A stretch of 64,000 bases of DNA from Haematococcus lacustris. Its lineage: Eukaryota; Chlorophyta; Chlorophyceae; Chlamydomonadales; Haematococcaceae. The stretch is taken from positions 2,656,346-2,720,345 of the forward strand of contig JASKMD010000029.1 of assembly GCA_030144725.1 (NCBI GenBank). Direction: 5' to 3'. The position numbers and the translations under genes were made by a program. Below, piece by piece: positions 11,976 through 21,800 of the stretch (the first letter of the stretch is position 1; each line of letters starts with the position of its first letter). The notes beneath the pieces were generated by a model, which saw only the letters and a list, made by a program, of their open reading frames with translations, was not told the DNA's origin and ran no database searches.

Positions 11976-12120
11976 CACATAGACTTGGGTCACAGGGTGT
12001 TGGCTTAGATGCATACACCGCGCACTGGCATTGCCAGCCCCCGTGGGGACGGTGTGTCTCACCCACTGACATCCTGATTGCCCTACCCCCAAGGAGGGCA
12101 CACTGTGGGGAGGACACTAA
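11976..12120 (+). repeat. About 140-bp inverted repeat, left arm
   Basis: Matches the reverse complement of 15283-15420 at roughly 90 percent by eye, including GGTGTGTCTCACCCACTGAC and CAAGGAGGGCACACTGT. It lies immediately outside the right end of Fanzor-like copy 2. About 3.2 kb separates the arms. Confidence 0.8.
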
Positions 12121-12123
12121 GCA

Positions 12124-13290
12124 TTGCCTAGTGCACACATGCTACTGTGCTACAGGCTGCTGGGGCTAGGGCTGGGCCTTGGGTGCTCGGTCTCGCTGCT
12201 TCTTGAAGCCCAATGCTGTCAGATGTCAGATGTCAGATGTCAGCATCTCTGCCACAGGAAGCCTTGCTCGATGTTCCACCTGCACAGCTCCAGTGGGCGC
12301 CATGGGGCCTCCCCAATGCGCTGGAGGTTGAGGGCTGCGTTGGAGTCCCCGTCCACCCATTTGCCAATGTCCCCAGGGGTGGCCTGATCCAGCTTGGGGC
12401 ACCACGTGAGGCCCTGCACCGGCGTCTTAAACTGTTTGCTCCAGGCTGACCGCAACAAGCCGTGCTGCACCTGACCTGGCTGGGGCTTCCAGCCTTCAGG
12501 CCTGGTGGGCTTGCTGCGGTCCAGCTCCTCCTCACAAGGCTGGGGGCTGTTCATGCTGGTGCGGAACTCCTCCACTGTCACCACCTTGCCTGGCAGCCTG
12601 TCTGTTGGCTTGCCGCTGTTGGGCCTCTCCACCACCTTGCGGCAGGCTTGCAGCACGGCCTTGGCGCCCCACCCACCCCGATTGCCAATGCCTGCGTTGC
12701 CAAAGAATACCACCAGCTGCTTGCGTGTCCCCCACCGCTGCTGGGACGCCATGGCTGCCTCCTCCTCCAACTGCATGACACACAAGGCACGCAATGTGCA
12801 TGACATCCTTGGCAGGGTTGGGGACATGGCACCTAGAAGGTCACACGGGGGGCCAGTCATCAGCATCTGGCCCTGCCCCTCCCCCCCTACCCTTGGCACT
12901 CGCACCTTGAAGTAGCGCTCCAGGACCTTCTCATGCGCGCCGTACAGCCTTATCTGCCCACTTGGGGTGCAGGTACTCCCCCAAACTGCATCCCAAGTGG
13001 CCAGGGTGAACGCCACATGCCGCTGGATGGCCACCAGCGAGGTGCCTGCTGGGGTGGCTGCTGCCAGGTGCTGCAGCTCGAGCTTGACGTTGTCATTCCA
13101 CCGCTGAGAGTTGCGGCGCTCCTGGTCAGCTTGCTGCTGTGGAAGCTTTCCAGGCAGCCATCCTCATCCCACACCCCCAAGGCTGCGCTGACTGCCTGGA
13201 TGGCGCCGTCAGCCAGAGGGGCCTGCTGGAGGGACCTGTCGGAGGGGCCTGCTGCTGGGCTGCTGCCGGAGGGGCCTGCTGCTGGGCATG
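12124..13290 (-). mobile_element. Fanzor/TnpB-like remnant, family 2 copy 2 (longest)
   Basis: Read on the minus strand, upstream coding pieces (around 13180-12910) show NDNVKLELQHLAAATPAG, AIQRHVAFTLATWDAVWGEY, LHPKWAD and LYGAHEKVLERYFK, in two frames, so frameshifts are present. After an intron ending GTGTGTCATGCAG, the main exon reads LEEEAAMASQQRW, VVFFGNAGIGNRGGWGAKAV, VEEFRTS (RuvC-II type Glu), SPQPCEEELDRSKPTRP, GLTWCPKLDQATP, and VDGDSNAALNLQRIGE (RuvC-III type Asp, with the usual Arg replaced by Gly). The order matches chlorophyte Fanzor-type proteins. The frameshifts indicate a dead copy. Its right flank (12124-12190) is conserved with copy 6. Confidence 0.65.
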
Positions 13291-13299
13291 CATAGCACC

Positions 13300-14724
13300 C
13301 TGCAGGGGTGTGGTGGGGGTGGTGAGATTAAGTCGTGTGTCAGGCCATGTAGGATATGCTCAGGCCTGTGGCCACCTGATGTGGTTGCTTGTTGACAAGG
13401 GGGTGCCTTGCCTTGCTGAACACTGGCCGCAGCCACCAACAAATGGTCAACTACAAGATCAGCAAAGAGGCCCGCAATGATGTCCCGCTCAGTATAGCAT
13501 ATGCCGCCTCAATATAGCATATGCCCTCAATCCAGATGCTACACCTTGCCATCGGTCCAACCATCTGCCCCATGGAAGAGTCATGAGTAGGGTACGCCCA
13601 TAGAATTCTAGGTGGCTCGGATTCCTAGAAGAGCCTAGACTTCTAGGCAAGAGGGACCTAGAAAAAACCTAGACAAAATGGCTCGGAAATCTAGAATTCT
13701 AGGCTAGAAAAATTTAGACTCCTAGGCTGGCGGTCGCTCCCTAGTCATGAGCGTGGTAGGCACAGTGGGGGTATCAGACAAGGGTAGGGGCAGGGCTGGG
13801 GGTAGGGACGAGTAGCCGCCTGTTGGCACCTTCCAAAAACTTCCAAGGTCCGGGGGCTGGGGCGGGGCCGAAGGCCGAAGCAGGGCAGGGCAGGGTTCAT
13901 TTTTTTGCTGATGGTGGCAGATGATAAGGTCACCGTCGGGTTGTTCAGGTGCAGGCATGACGTGCGAACGCGCAGCGAATAGAAACGTCACACAGACAGT
14001 TCCGTCGTCAACCGTCGTCAACATGATAACACCGGAGGCCCGGCGGAGGGTGGTCACAATTGAAGCCAGGGCAACGAAGGGCGTAAAGGACTACTCGTTA
14101 CTACTCACTCGCGTTGACACCCGTAACAAGTTGGGGGTCAACAGACGTTACATTGGTCACAGACATGATATAGACCCTGCTCCTTGATAAAACCCAAACG
14201 AGTAACGCTCCTAATACCCCAGCAGCCGCCCCAACCTTCTGATACCATTCACAGTGTCGTATCACCCGCGCCATGCACCGCCCAGCCATGCAGCTCGCAC
14301 AACCCATGCATCCCAAGGTGCGCACTACTACATTCTATCCACACCTCCCACACCGAGGACAACGCAACCTGACCACTGGGATGGCTGGGTCACCTCGCGA
14401 CCTTGCGACCAACATCACAGTAAGCGGTTTTGCAGCAAATGCACAACCCTGCAGCCCAGCAACCCCTGACATCCGTCTTTCGGGGACACTCGAGGCCCAG
14501 CCGGCTGCTCAGCTGAGGGGGCTGCTGGTTGTGGGCTCCACGCCTGTACACCGGCTATGCTGCCGTACAGCCTCTGTCCAACACAACACTCAGCCCTTCA
14601 GCTGCCTGTCAGCAGATGTGAACATGTGTTACATGCGACCGTCAGTGGAGAGGGGGGTGGGGAGCTTGGGCAGTGTCAACCTGGGGCAGAAGCCTTGGCT
14701 TGGTGTGCCTGCACCAGCTGTTTC
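13300..14724. other. Intergenic with a CTAG-dense patch
   Basis: No gene supported. 13596-13745 contains about 11 CTAG tetramers, including TCTAGAATTCTAGG palindromes and two GGCTCGGA..CTAGAA blocks. AGTATAGCATATGCC-type repeats occur at 13490-13530. The remainder is unique. Confidence 0.5.
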
Positions 14725-15859
14725 TCACTTGCCCACACTGGCCCCCGCCGAGCCGACGCCGGCATTGCCAGGGCCCCCACTCCCCGCGCCAATACCAGTG
14801 CCGCCCGCGAGGCCACCAGACGTCTGCAGGGCAGGGTGAGGCAAGGCAGGGCAGGGCAGGGCAAGGCAGGAGCAGGGGTGACAACAGTGGGTAACCCTGA
14901 GTATGGGGTGTCTGCTAGGTCAGGAAGGGCACCAGGGGTGCTGGAAGGCACCATGGCACAGAGGGATGGGGTTGGGCTGGGTATACCACACAGCCAGCAA
15001 TGCAGGGGTGGGAGGGCAGGCTGAGGCACAAGGGGGTAAAAAGAGCAGGCAAACAAAACTCATTCAACAAGGAACAACATGTCTGACTATGGGTAATCTC
15101 ACTCAGCTACTACAAACATGTTGTAGCGTCCTCAGTCGCACCCTTAAATGACTACAAACCCCAGGCAAAAAGGGGTAAAAAGAGCAAACGCACTATTTCC
15201 AACAGTGTGCAGGGGAGATGATGAGATGAGAGGGAAGATGAGATGAGATGGGAGGAGAGATGAGAGCAGCCACCCGCAGTGTGCTCCCGACAGTGTGCCC
15301 TCCTTGGCGGTGGGGCAACCAGGATGTCAGTGGGTGAGACACACCGTCCCAACGGGGGCTGGCAATGTCAGCGTGCGGTGTATGCATCTAAGCCAGCACC
15401 CTGTGACCCAAGTCTGGTAGCATTTGAAAGAACAGGACACAACCGTGCAAGCAAGTCTGAGTTATCTCACTAGGTGTTACGAGGGCCCCGGCGCTATCTA
15501 ACACTCACCGTCCCTGCCAAGCCGCTCGTCAGGTTTGGCCCAGGTGCTGAGCTGACGGCTGCGGAGGGAGAGGTCGCGGATCCGGGGAGCAGCGCGGACT
15601 GCACGGCTGAGGGAGGAGAACTAAACTGACGCAACTCGCGTCCTGCACAGAACCCAGCAAGTAGGTGTGGGCCGAGACAAAAGCAGGCTTTTTGACGTCA
15701 TCCGTGCCGGGCCAGGCCGCTGCCCGAAGCACGTGGACACGACCCTCAGCATCCGGAAATGCCCGCACCTTGTACATGGCTGGGGATTAGGGCCAGGGCC
15801 ACCACAAGCAGCGCGGAAACCATTAAGCACACACGCGCGGAACTCCTGGAGGTGGCCAT
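14725..15859 (-). CDS. Small secreted glycine-rich protein, copy D (107 aa)
   Basis: The cleanest copy. Exons 15769-15859, 15509-15642 and 14725-14823 on the minus strand, with introns of 126 and 685 bases and exact phases (1, then 0). Exon 1 is the signal peptide MATSRSSARVCLMVSALLVV and onward, to SHVQ. Exon 2 is GRELRQFSSPPSAVQSALLP to SAPGPNLTSGLAGT. Exon 3 is TSGGLAGGTGIGAGSGGPGN plus AGVGSAGASVGK and TGA. Donors are GTGCGGG and GTGAGTG; acceptors are GTGCAG and CTGCAG. A TGTAA, the usual volvocine poly(A) signal, lies on the minus strand at 14629-14633, about 92 bases after the stop. The mature product would be about 75-80 residues, Ser/Pro/Ala then Gly rich. Function unknown. Confidence 0.65.
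15283..15420 (-). repeat. About 140-bp inverted repeat, right arm
   Basis: Reverse complement of 11976-12120. It sits in intron 2 of secreted protein copy D. Confidence 0.8.
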
Positions 15860-15934
15860 GTTTTTTAGGGGAGCTAACTGGAGGCTTGTATCTCTGGAGG
15901 CTGTGTCAAGGTTTAACACCAGGTCGAAGGGCCG

Positions 15935-16015
15935 TAACACCACGGGTCACACTACGGGTCACACCACGGGTAACACCACCGGCCAACCCACGGGGCACAA
16001 TACGGGCCACCCATG
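15935..16015. repeat. 12-bp tandem repeat (CACCACGGGTCA type)
   Basis: Six or seven degenerate units such as CACCACGGGTCA, CACTACGGGTCA and CACAATACGGGCCA. Short, with no coding reason visible. Confidence 0.7.
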
Positions 16016-16372
16016 TCAAGTGCACCTGCCTATGATAAACTTCGACTCTTGCAACCTTTTTACAGATATGTTGTGTACTAGTGTGTCAAAAGCGGGCCAA
16101 AATTGGGCTTTGTATAAGGCTATGGTCACCCCCGCCATTGGCTGCACCCCCATGGCTCAAGAGATAACTTTCTTACTCATTTCTGCACGGATGAGGCCGC
16201 CGATTTGTGCGATGAGCTAGTAATGGCCCGAATAGAGTGCAGCCAGCCCCAGCGGTTTGCCGGGTGGCTGGCCCCCAACACGCGACGTGTTCTGGAGCGT
16301 CGCAGACACATTTAGCGACGGCTATAGGCAGCCTGGACCCAGAGCGGCGTGAATGGCGCATCCTGACTGGAC

Positions 16373-17548
16373 ATGCCAACTTTTCAGGTTAGCACGCATC
16401 AGTGCTGCAACGTCCTAGCTCGAATTGAGACCCACTCCCAAGCTCACCTGCTGCTTCCCGGCCTGCTTCCTTGCCCCCCGCTCCAAAGTGTCACCTTTTG
16501 TCATCAAACGGCGCCTCTGCAGGTCGATGGCATTGTGGGTTGGGAGCGTGACCGCGATTGCGGATTGTCGCTGAAAACAGGTTCAGTCCACATGTTGCAG
16601 CCATTTTTAGGTTGCACAAGAGTTCCTGATTACTGGTGCTTGTGGCTTCTGAGCAACCACGAACGGCAAGAATTAGTGAAAAACATGCAGACACTGAGCT
16701 GTGAGAAGTGTTTGCCGTTGTGCAGGCCTGTAAACGCCATGGTTACCAAGAAAAGGGGGGTGATGGCTAGATGTGCCGGTGCGCAAAAAGCGAGGGAGGT
16801 TATGGCACAGCGCAGGGCTGCTGAGGCTGAAGCCAAGGCCCAGGCTGGTGCTGCTGAGGCTGAGACCCAGGCACAGGCTGATGCTGGTGCTTATGAGGCT
16901 GATGAGGCTGGTGTTGATGAGGCTGGTGCTTATGAGGCTGAGGCCCAGGCACAGGCTGATGCTCGTGCTTATGAGGCACAGTTGCACCAGCTGCAGCCTG
17001 AACTGCAGCAGAGGGAGCAACAAGCTACTGACACCCAACGCTTGCAACATCTACAGCAACAGCTGCAGGACCTGCAGCAGGATGAACTTCAACGTAAGGA
17101 GCAGCAGGTGGCTGAGCAGCAACAGCAGCTGCAGCAGCAGCAGGCAGACATGCACCTGAGGGAGCAGCAGTTGGCTGAGCAGCAACACCAGCTGCAGCAG
17201 CAGCAGGCAGACATGTAGCAGAGGGAGCAGCAGGTGGCTCAGCAGCAGCAACAGGTGCAGCAGCAGCAGGCGGACCTGTAGCTGAGGGAGCAGCAGGTGG
17301 CTCAGCAACACCACCAGGTGCAGTTGCAGCAGCAGCTGTACAGACTGCAGCAACAGCTCGAGGCACACAGTGGGGCTGAATTGCAACGCCAGGTGCAGCA
17401 GCAGCTGGCTGCACAGCAACACCTGTTGCAGCAGCAGCAGGCAGACCTGCTACTAAAGCAGCAGCAGGTGGAGAAGCAGCCGCAAGAGGCGGCAGTCCAG
17501 CAGGCTGTCAGCCACTTGAGCCCATGCCCATGTTTCAAGACACTGTGA
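16373..17548 (+). pseudogene. Gln-rich coding repeat with in-frame stops
   Basis: One frame runs from ATG 16373 to 17548, broken only by TAG at 17216-17218 and TAG at 17279-17281. The N-terminal part includes GSVHMLQPFLGCTRVPDYWC and LLSNHERQELVKNMQTLSCE, which I cannot assign. An Ala/Glu coiled-coil-like stretch (RRAAEAEAKAQ, then EAETQAQADAG) follows. Then come 63-bp units encoding about 21 residues (REQQVAEQQQQLQQQQAD type). Both stops fall exactly 63 bases apart, at the same position of the unit. Helicase and cyclase genes nearby end in TAG, so recoding is unlikely and a decayed gene is favoured. Confidence 0.45.
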
Positions 17549-17781
17549 AGGAGGTGTATGATGACGAAGAGTGTTATGCATTGTTGATGTGGTTCTATCC
17601 CGAATTGTTGCACGATGAGGTGTGCTTTGGCAAACTGACCAACACACACTGTGCACGATATTGCCAGCACATGGGTTTGGATAGGCCAAAGGAACGTCGG
17701 AAACTGCGTCGTTTGGTGGTGAGGGACCTAAGGAGTGAGCAGCTGGAGTTTGAATATGAGGTGAACCGTTTATATGGCTGA
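17524..17781 (+). CDS. Short ORF, possible last exon of the Gln-rich gene
   Basis: Eighty-five codons including VYDDEECYALLMWFYPELLH and RPKERRKLRRLVVRDLRSEQ, in a different frame from the Gln-rich repeat just upstream. The non-repetitive, charged composition looks protein-like. An intervening splice could connect the two, but no clear site decides it. No family recognised. Confidence 0.3.
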   Translation: MPMFQDTVKEVYDDEECYALLMWFYPELLHDEVCFGKLTNTHCARYCQHMGLDRPKERRKLRRLVVRDLRSEQLEFEYEVNRLYG

Positions 17782-17789
17782 TTTGGCTG

Positions 17790-18410
17790 GTTATGTAAGG
17801 TGCATGGGGGTCTACTTAGGAGCATCACAAACGGCCCAAACATGAACACAACGCGTTTATGTCCTGATTACATGATAGAAGCCCACACAAGGAGCCGCAC
17901 AGAACTGGCAGTTCACATCCTGCCGCCCTGGTTGGACAGTGAGAACGGCCGGAAAAGTGCCCTTTTCATGCAAATTCCACATGGTCTTACGTGACACGAG
18001 TCGCACGCAGGGACAGCGCACAAGCTATACTAGCACTATCGAGCAAATTATCAGCACTAGCACTAGCACTAGAACACATGTCGGGGGGGTCCTGCGCCCG
18101 ACAAGAAATTCAAAATTTTGAAAAGCTGAGCCGCTGAGCGAGATAGCTATTCGCCGATCACAGCCCCACTAAGCAGGCCAATTCCGGCACAACGCGACCA
18201 GAATTCTCAACACCCCCGCCCGCCCCGGCACAGGTGCACATCAGCCCGAGCAGCCCGCTAGCCTCGCGCTCGTGAGCTGCACAGCCCTGCGCGAGAATCG
18301 CTGAAAAACTCTTAAAGATCAGTCGGATAGTTATCAGGGGTGCAGCCAGTGGCGGGGGTGACCTATATGTTGTATGCATACGTAGTATATGGTATGGGCA
18401 CCTCTGGCTT
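17790..18410. other. Intergenic, nothing recognised
   Basis: Contains a short ACTAGC repeat near 18050. No gene supported. Confidence 0.4.
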
Positions 18411-18419
18411 GGTATGGGC

Positions 18420-18560
18420 ACATCTGCCTAACCCTGCCTGAGCTGGGCAGCGCCCTGAGTTCAGGCCACCAGCACAGCTCTTCAAGGCGCCGCATTGCAG
18501 AGTCCATCGCTGCGTTGTGGTCGCGGTCACCTCGCTAGCCTCAGCAGACGAGGTAGCCTT
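18420..18560 (-). mobile_element. Fanzor-like C-terminal scrap, copy 8
   Basis: The minus strand reads GDRDHNAAMDSAMRRLEELC then WWPELRALPSSGR. This is the RuvC-III/C-terminal block of the same family (compare DRDCNAALNMQRIGE, then LELCWWPE). No more of the element is recognisable. Confidence 0.5.
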
Positions 18561-18884
18561 GGCGAAAGGCAAGCCATGGCAGGCCCAGCAGCCATACCAC
18601 ACGATTATAGACAGGATAGACAGGCAAGACGGTTATAGATCTTGGCCAAGTGCAGGCTGGGTAGGCTCCGGGAGGATTGGGGTTAGCACTTGGCCGGCAG
18701 TCCGAACACTGGCTGGAGCACAAAGAAGCAACCCTAGCTTGGGCGCTGACTACACGTAGCCGTGTAGCGTTCCGCAAGTGCTGCAGTCAAGTGAATGCAA
18801 GCAGGTACATGCATGGGCATTGTGTTTTCACGCATGACAGGAGCGCTCATAACTAAGAGATAAATACAGCTCTTGCTAAGTACT

Positions 18885-21800
18885 ATGCTGGGTTTGTTTC
18901 ACTTCCGTCAGCTGCGATGCTTGCCGCCGGCACGCGGGACAAGGTCGATGGTTGCATGCGTCGCCTCCCTCCGCAAGGAGGCGGACGTCACAGTGACAGT
19001 CCATCGCCCTGCCACAGGTGCTGCGCAGAATCGCGAAGTTTTGGCGGCCTGTGCCCTCCACGATGCACCTCAGCTCCCCATCTCCTCCCCTACCCTCAAA
19101 CCAGCTGACCCGTGTGCTGATGCCCTCACCCCCACACAGTGTACATTGACCTATCCCGGCTGCTGGCTGACAGCGCGACAGCCGCAGCAGGCGCCCTGAA
19201 TGCCAGCGCCGTGCACGATGCACTGAGTGATGTCTGGCTGTTGGCAGAGGAGGACATCATCTTGAGACTACCCAAGGTGCCGCTGCTGGCGCAAGCACGG
19301 GGGGTGGCTCCCCCTACCCCCCACACGACTCCCCCTGCACTGTACACAGCTGCTGCTGCAAAGTGGGACAGGGACTTGTCACATGCTGAGCACTGCACAG
19401 TAGCCGCTGCCAGCTGTACTGCTGCCCTGCCCTGTGCAGACAGGCGACGCCGCGCACACAGCAGTGCTGAAAGACGTCCTGGCTCAGGTCACCAGCAGTG
19501 CACGCCACAGAGGCATTGTGATGTGAGTGCAGCAGCAGACAGCTGCAAGCCAGCACCCAGGGCAGCAGCAGTTGTGAAAGATGGTGGTGGTGCCGCTGCT
19601 GCTGCAGAGACCCCCTCCCAGATGAGACTTTGCCCGCCAAGCCCGTCAGCAGACCAGCCCTGGCTAGTGGCTCAGCAGGAAGCAAGAGCGGCAGGGTGCA
19701 GATCAGCACTGCCTCCCCCCGCTCCGCCCCTGCCACCCCCCTTGGGCCCAGCGCAGCCGAGAGTGGCCCCCCTACCCAAGCCTCCCTCAGGCGCCTGCTG
19801 CAGCCCGCCACCCAGCTGCGCTGCTTCCGTCTGCACCTGCCGCCAGCAGCCAGGGCAGCAGGCAAGGGCCTGCCCCCGTCCAGCACCCCCGCAGGCCAGG
19901 CTGTGGCCGCAGCGGGGGATGTCCTGCCCCCGGGGGCTGACCTGTATTGTGGGGCCTTGGGTGCCGAGGAGGTGCTGCAGGTGCTGCGCAGGGTGCAGCT
20001 GGCGCCCGGGCAGGAGGTGCAGCTGAGGTGAGGGGAGGGAGGGGGGCAGGGAGGGTCAGGGGGAGGGGGACAAGACTGGGAGGCGGGGCGGGGCGGGGCG
20101 GGGCGGGGCGGGGCGGGGCGGGGCGGGGCGGGGTCCTGAGCCGCGCGTGTTCCTGGCTGCAGGCTGAAGGATGGTCCTGACACCATCAGGCAGCTGCAGA
20201 CGCGTGCGGAGCTGGAGAGCCTGCTGGAGACCAAGGACCTGCACATGCAGGCAGGCGCATGGCTCTGGGGGGAGCAGGGACCTAGGGTGTACTGAGGGGC
20301 GCTGGGTGGCGGTCTGCAGCAGGCTGCTGGTTGCTGGCTGCCAGTACAACCCAGGCAGTCTGACCCAGAGAGCTAGGCAGGTCGGAGCAGGCAAGGTGGT
20401 GTCCTGACGCTGAGCAGGCGTGCAGTGAGGGTGCAGCGTAGGCTGAGGGAGGGGGCGAGTGAGGGGACCGGCCCCCACCTACCTGAGCCTCCACCTGCCC
20501 CTGCCCCTGCCTGCACCCCCCTCCCCCCTAGGCCCTGCCTGACACTCCTGGGGCTGCAGCACTGCACCCAGGGCTTGGCCACCTGGCCAGGCCCCCTCCC
20601 CCCAGCCTAGGCCTAGGCCACTTCGCTCCCCCCTCCAGCATGGCTCAGGGAGCTGGCTCAGTAGCTCAGGGAGTGTGTGGCTCAGAGCCCGACTGACCCC
20701 ACCCTGCAGGCGTACAGAAGGAGCCACGTGGTGCTGTCCACACACCCCCTCCCACAGTACAGGTCAGCAGGCGCAGTGGGGGGGGGCTAGCAGGACATGG
20801 TGGGGGGCATGGGGCAGGGCAGGGCAGGGGGCGGAGCAGGGCGGCGAGGAAGAGCAGGGCAGACCCGCAGGGTCCAAACTAGGTTTGGAGGGGGTGACAA
20901 GGGGAGCCAGGTGGGAAGGGGGCGTGTGGCGAAATGATGCGGTGCGCTGCATGGCATGCGTGGCAAAGTCCAGTGGCAGACAGACCTCAGCAGATGTGGG
21001 TATGGGCAGGGACAAGGCCTCTCCCCCTGCTGACTAGTGCGCTGCCAACTGCCAAGGGGGCTGGGCCTGTCTGTGGATGCTGCTGCATGGGCGCTGCCGC
21101 TCACCCTCTCCTCCCCCTCCCGGCTCACATACTTCATGGGTGGTTGCTGCATGGAGACTGCCTTGCACCCCAGCCTCCCCAGCCTCCCCAGCCTCCTAAC
21201 TGACCAGCTCCCGAACCCCCAACCTTCTAACCACTTAAGTGACGCACTACAGGGAACAGCACAGTGGATGCCTGGGTGGCTGGCCCCTCGTCTGCATGGG
21301 TGGATGGGGAGGGCAGGGCTAACAGGGCAGGGATAGACCCTGCTCACCTGCCTGGCCCGTCCTCCAGCCTCTTACTACCCCTGCCGCCCAGTCACCCCCT
21401 CCCCCCTCCTTACCCTGCATGACCGCAGGCCACAGCTGGACCCCATTTGGGCCGAGCCCCTCCCCCTGCAGCTGCCCCCCTCCTCCCTTGCCGCTGCCCA
21501 GCTGCACAGGCACTGGCCAGAGAAGTTGAACATCAGCCCTGCTCAAGACGGTACCGCCTCCAATGCTGCCTGGCTGAACTCCACCTCTCAGCGCGGCTCC
21601 CTCTACCCCGGGCCGTCGCCTACGAAGGCTGCCCGGTGGGCGGCGGTGCAGGGAATGTTGAAGGAAGCTGCGCGTGCCGAGGATGCTGAGCGAGCAAAGG
21701 CGGCGAAAAAGCTGCAAGCGGCGAGCAGTCGGGAGGAAAGCCGGCGGGGGTCCCGCGCGAGCCCCGATTTCACGGAGGTTGCAAAAAGGGCGGGACGCTG

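Noticed and set aside
17216..17281. TAG read as glutamine (alternative genetic code)
   Set aside because: The helicase and cyclase A models both end in TAG, so TAG acts as stop in this genome.
17025..17422. Minus-strand Leu- and Ala-rich frames opposite the Gln repeat
   Set aside because: Shadows of the CAG-rich coding repeat; the plus strand has the better protein-like flanks.
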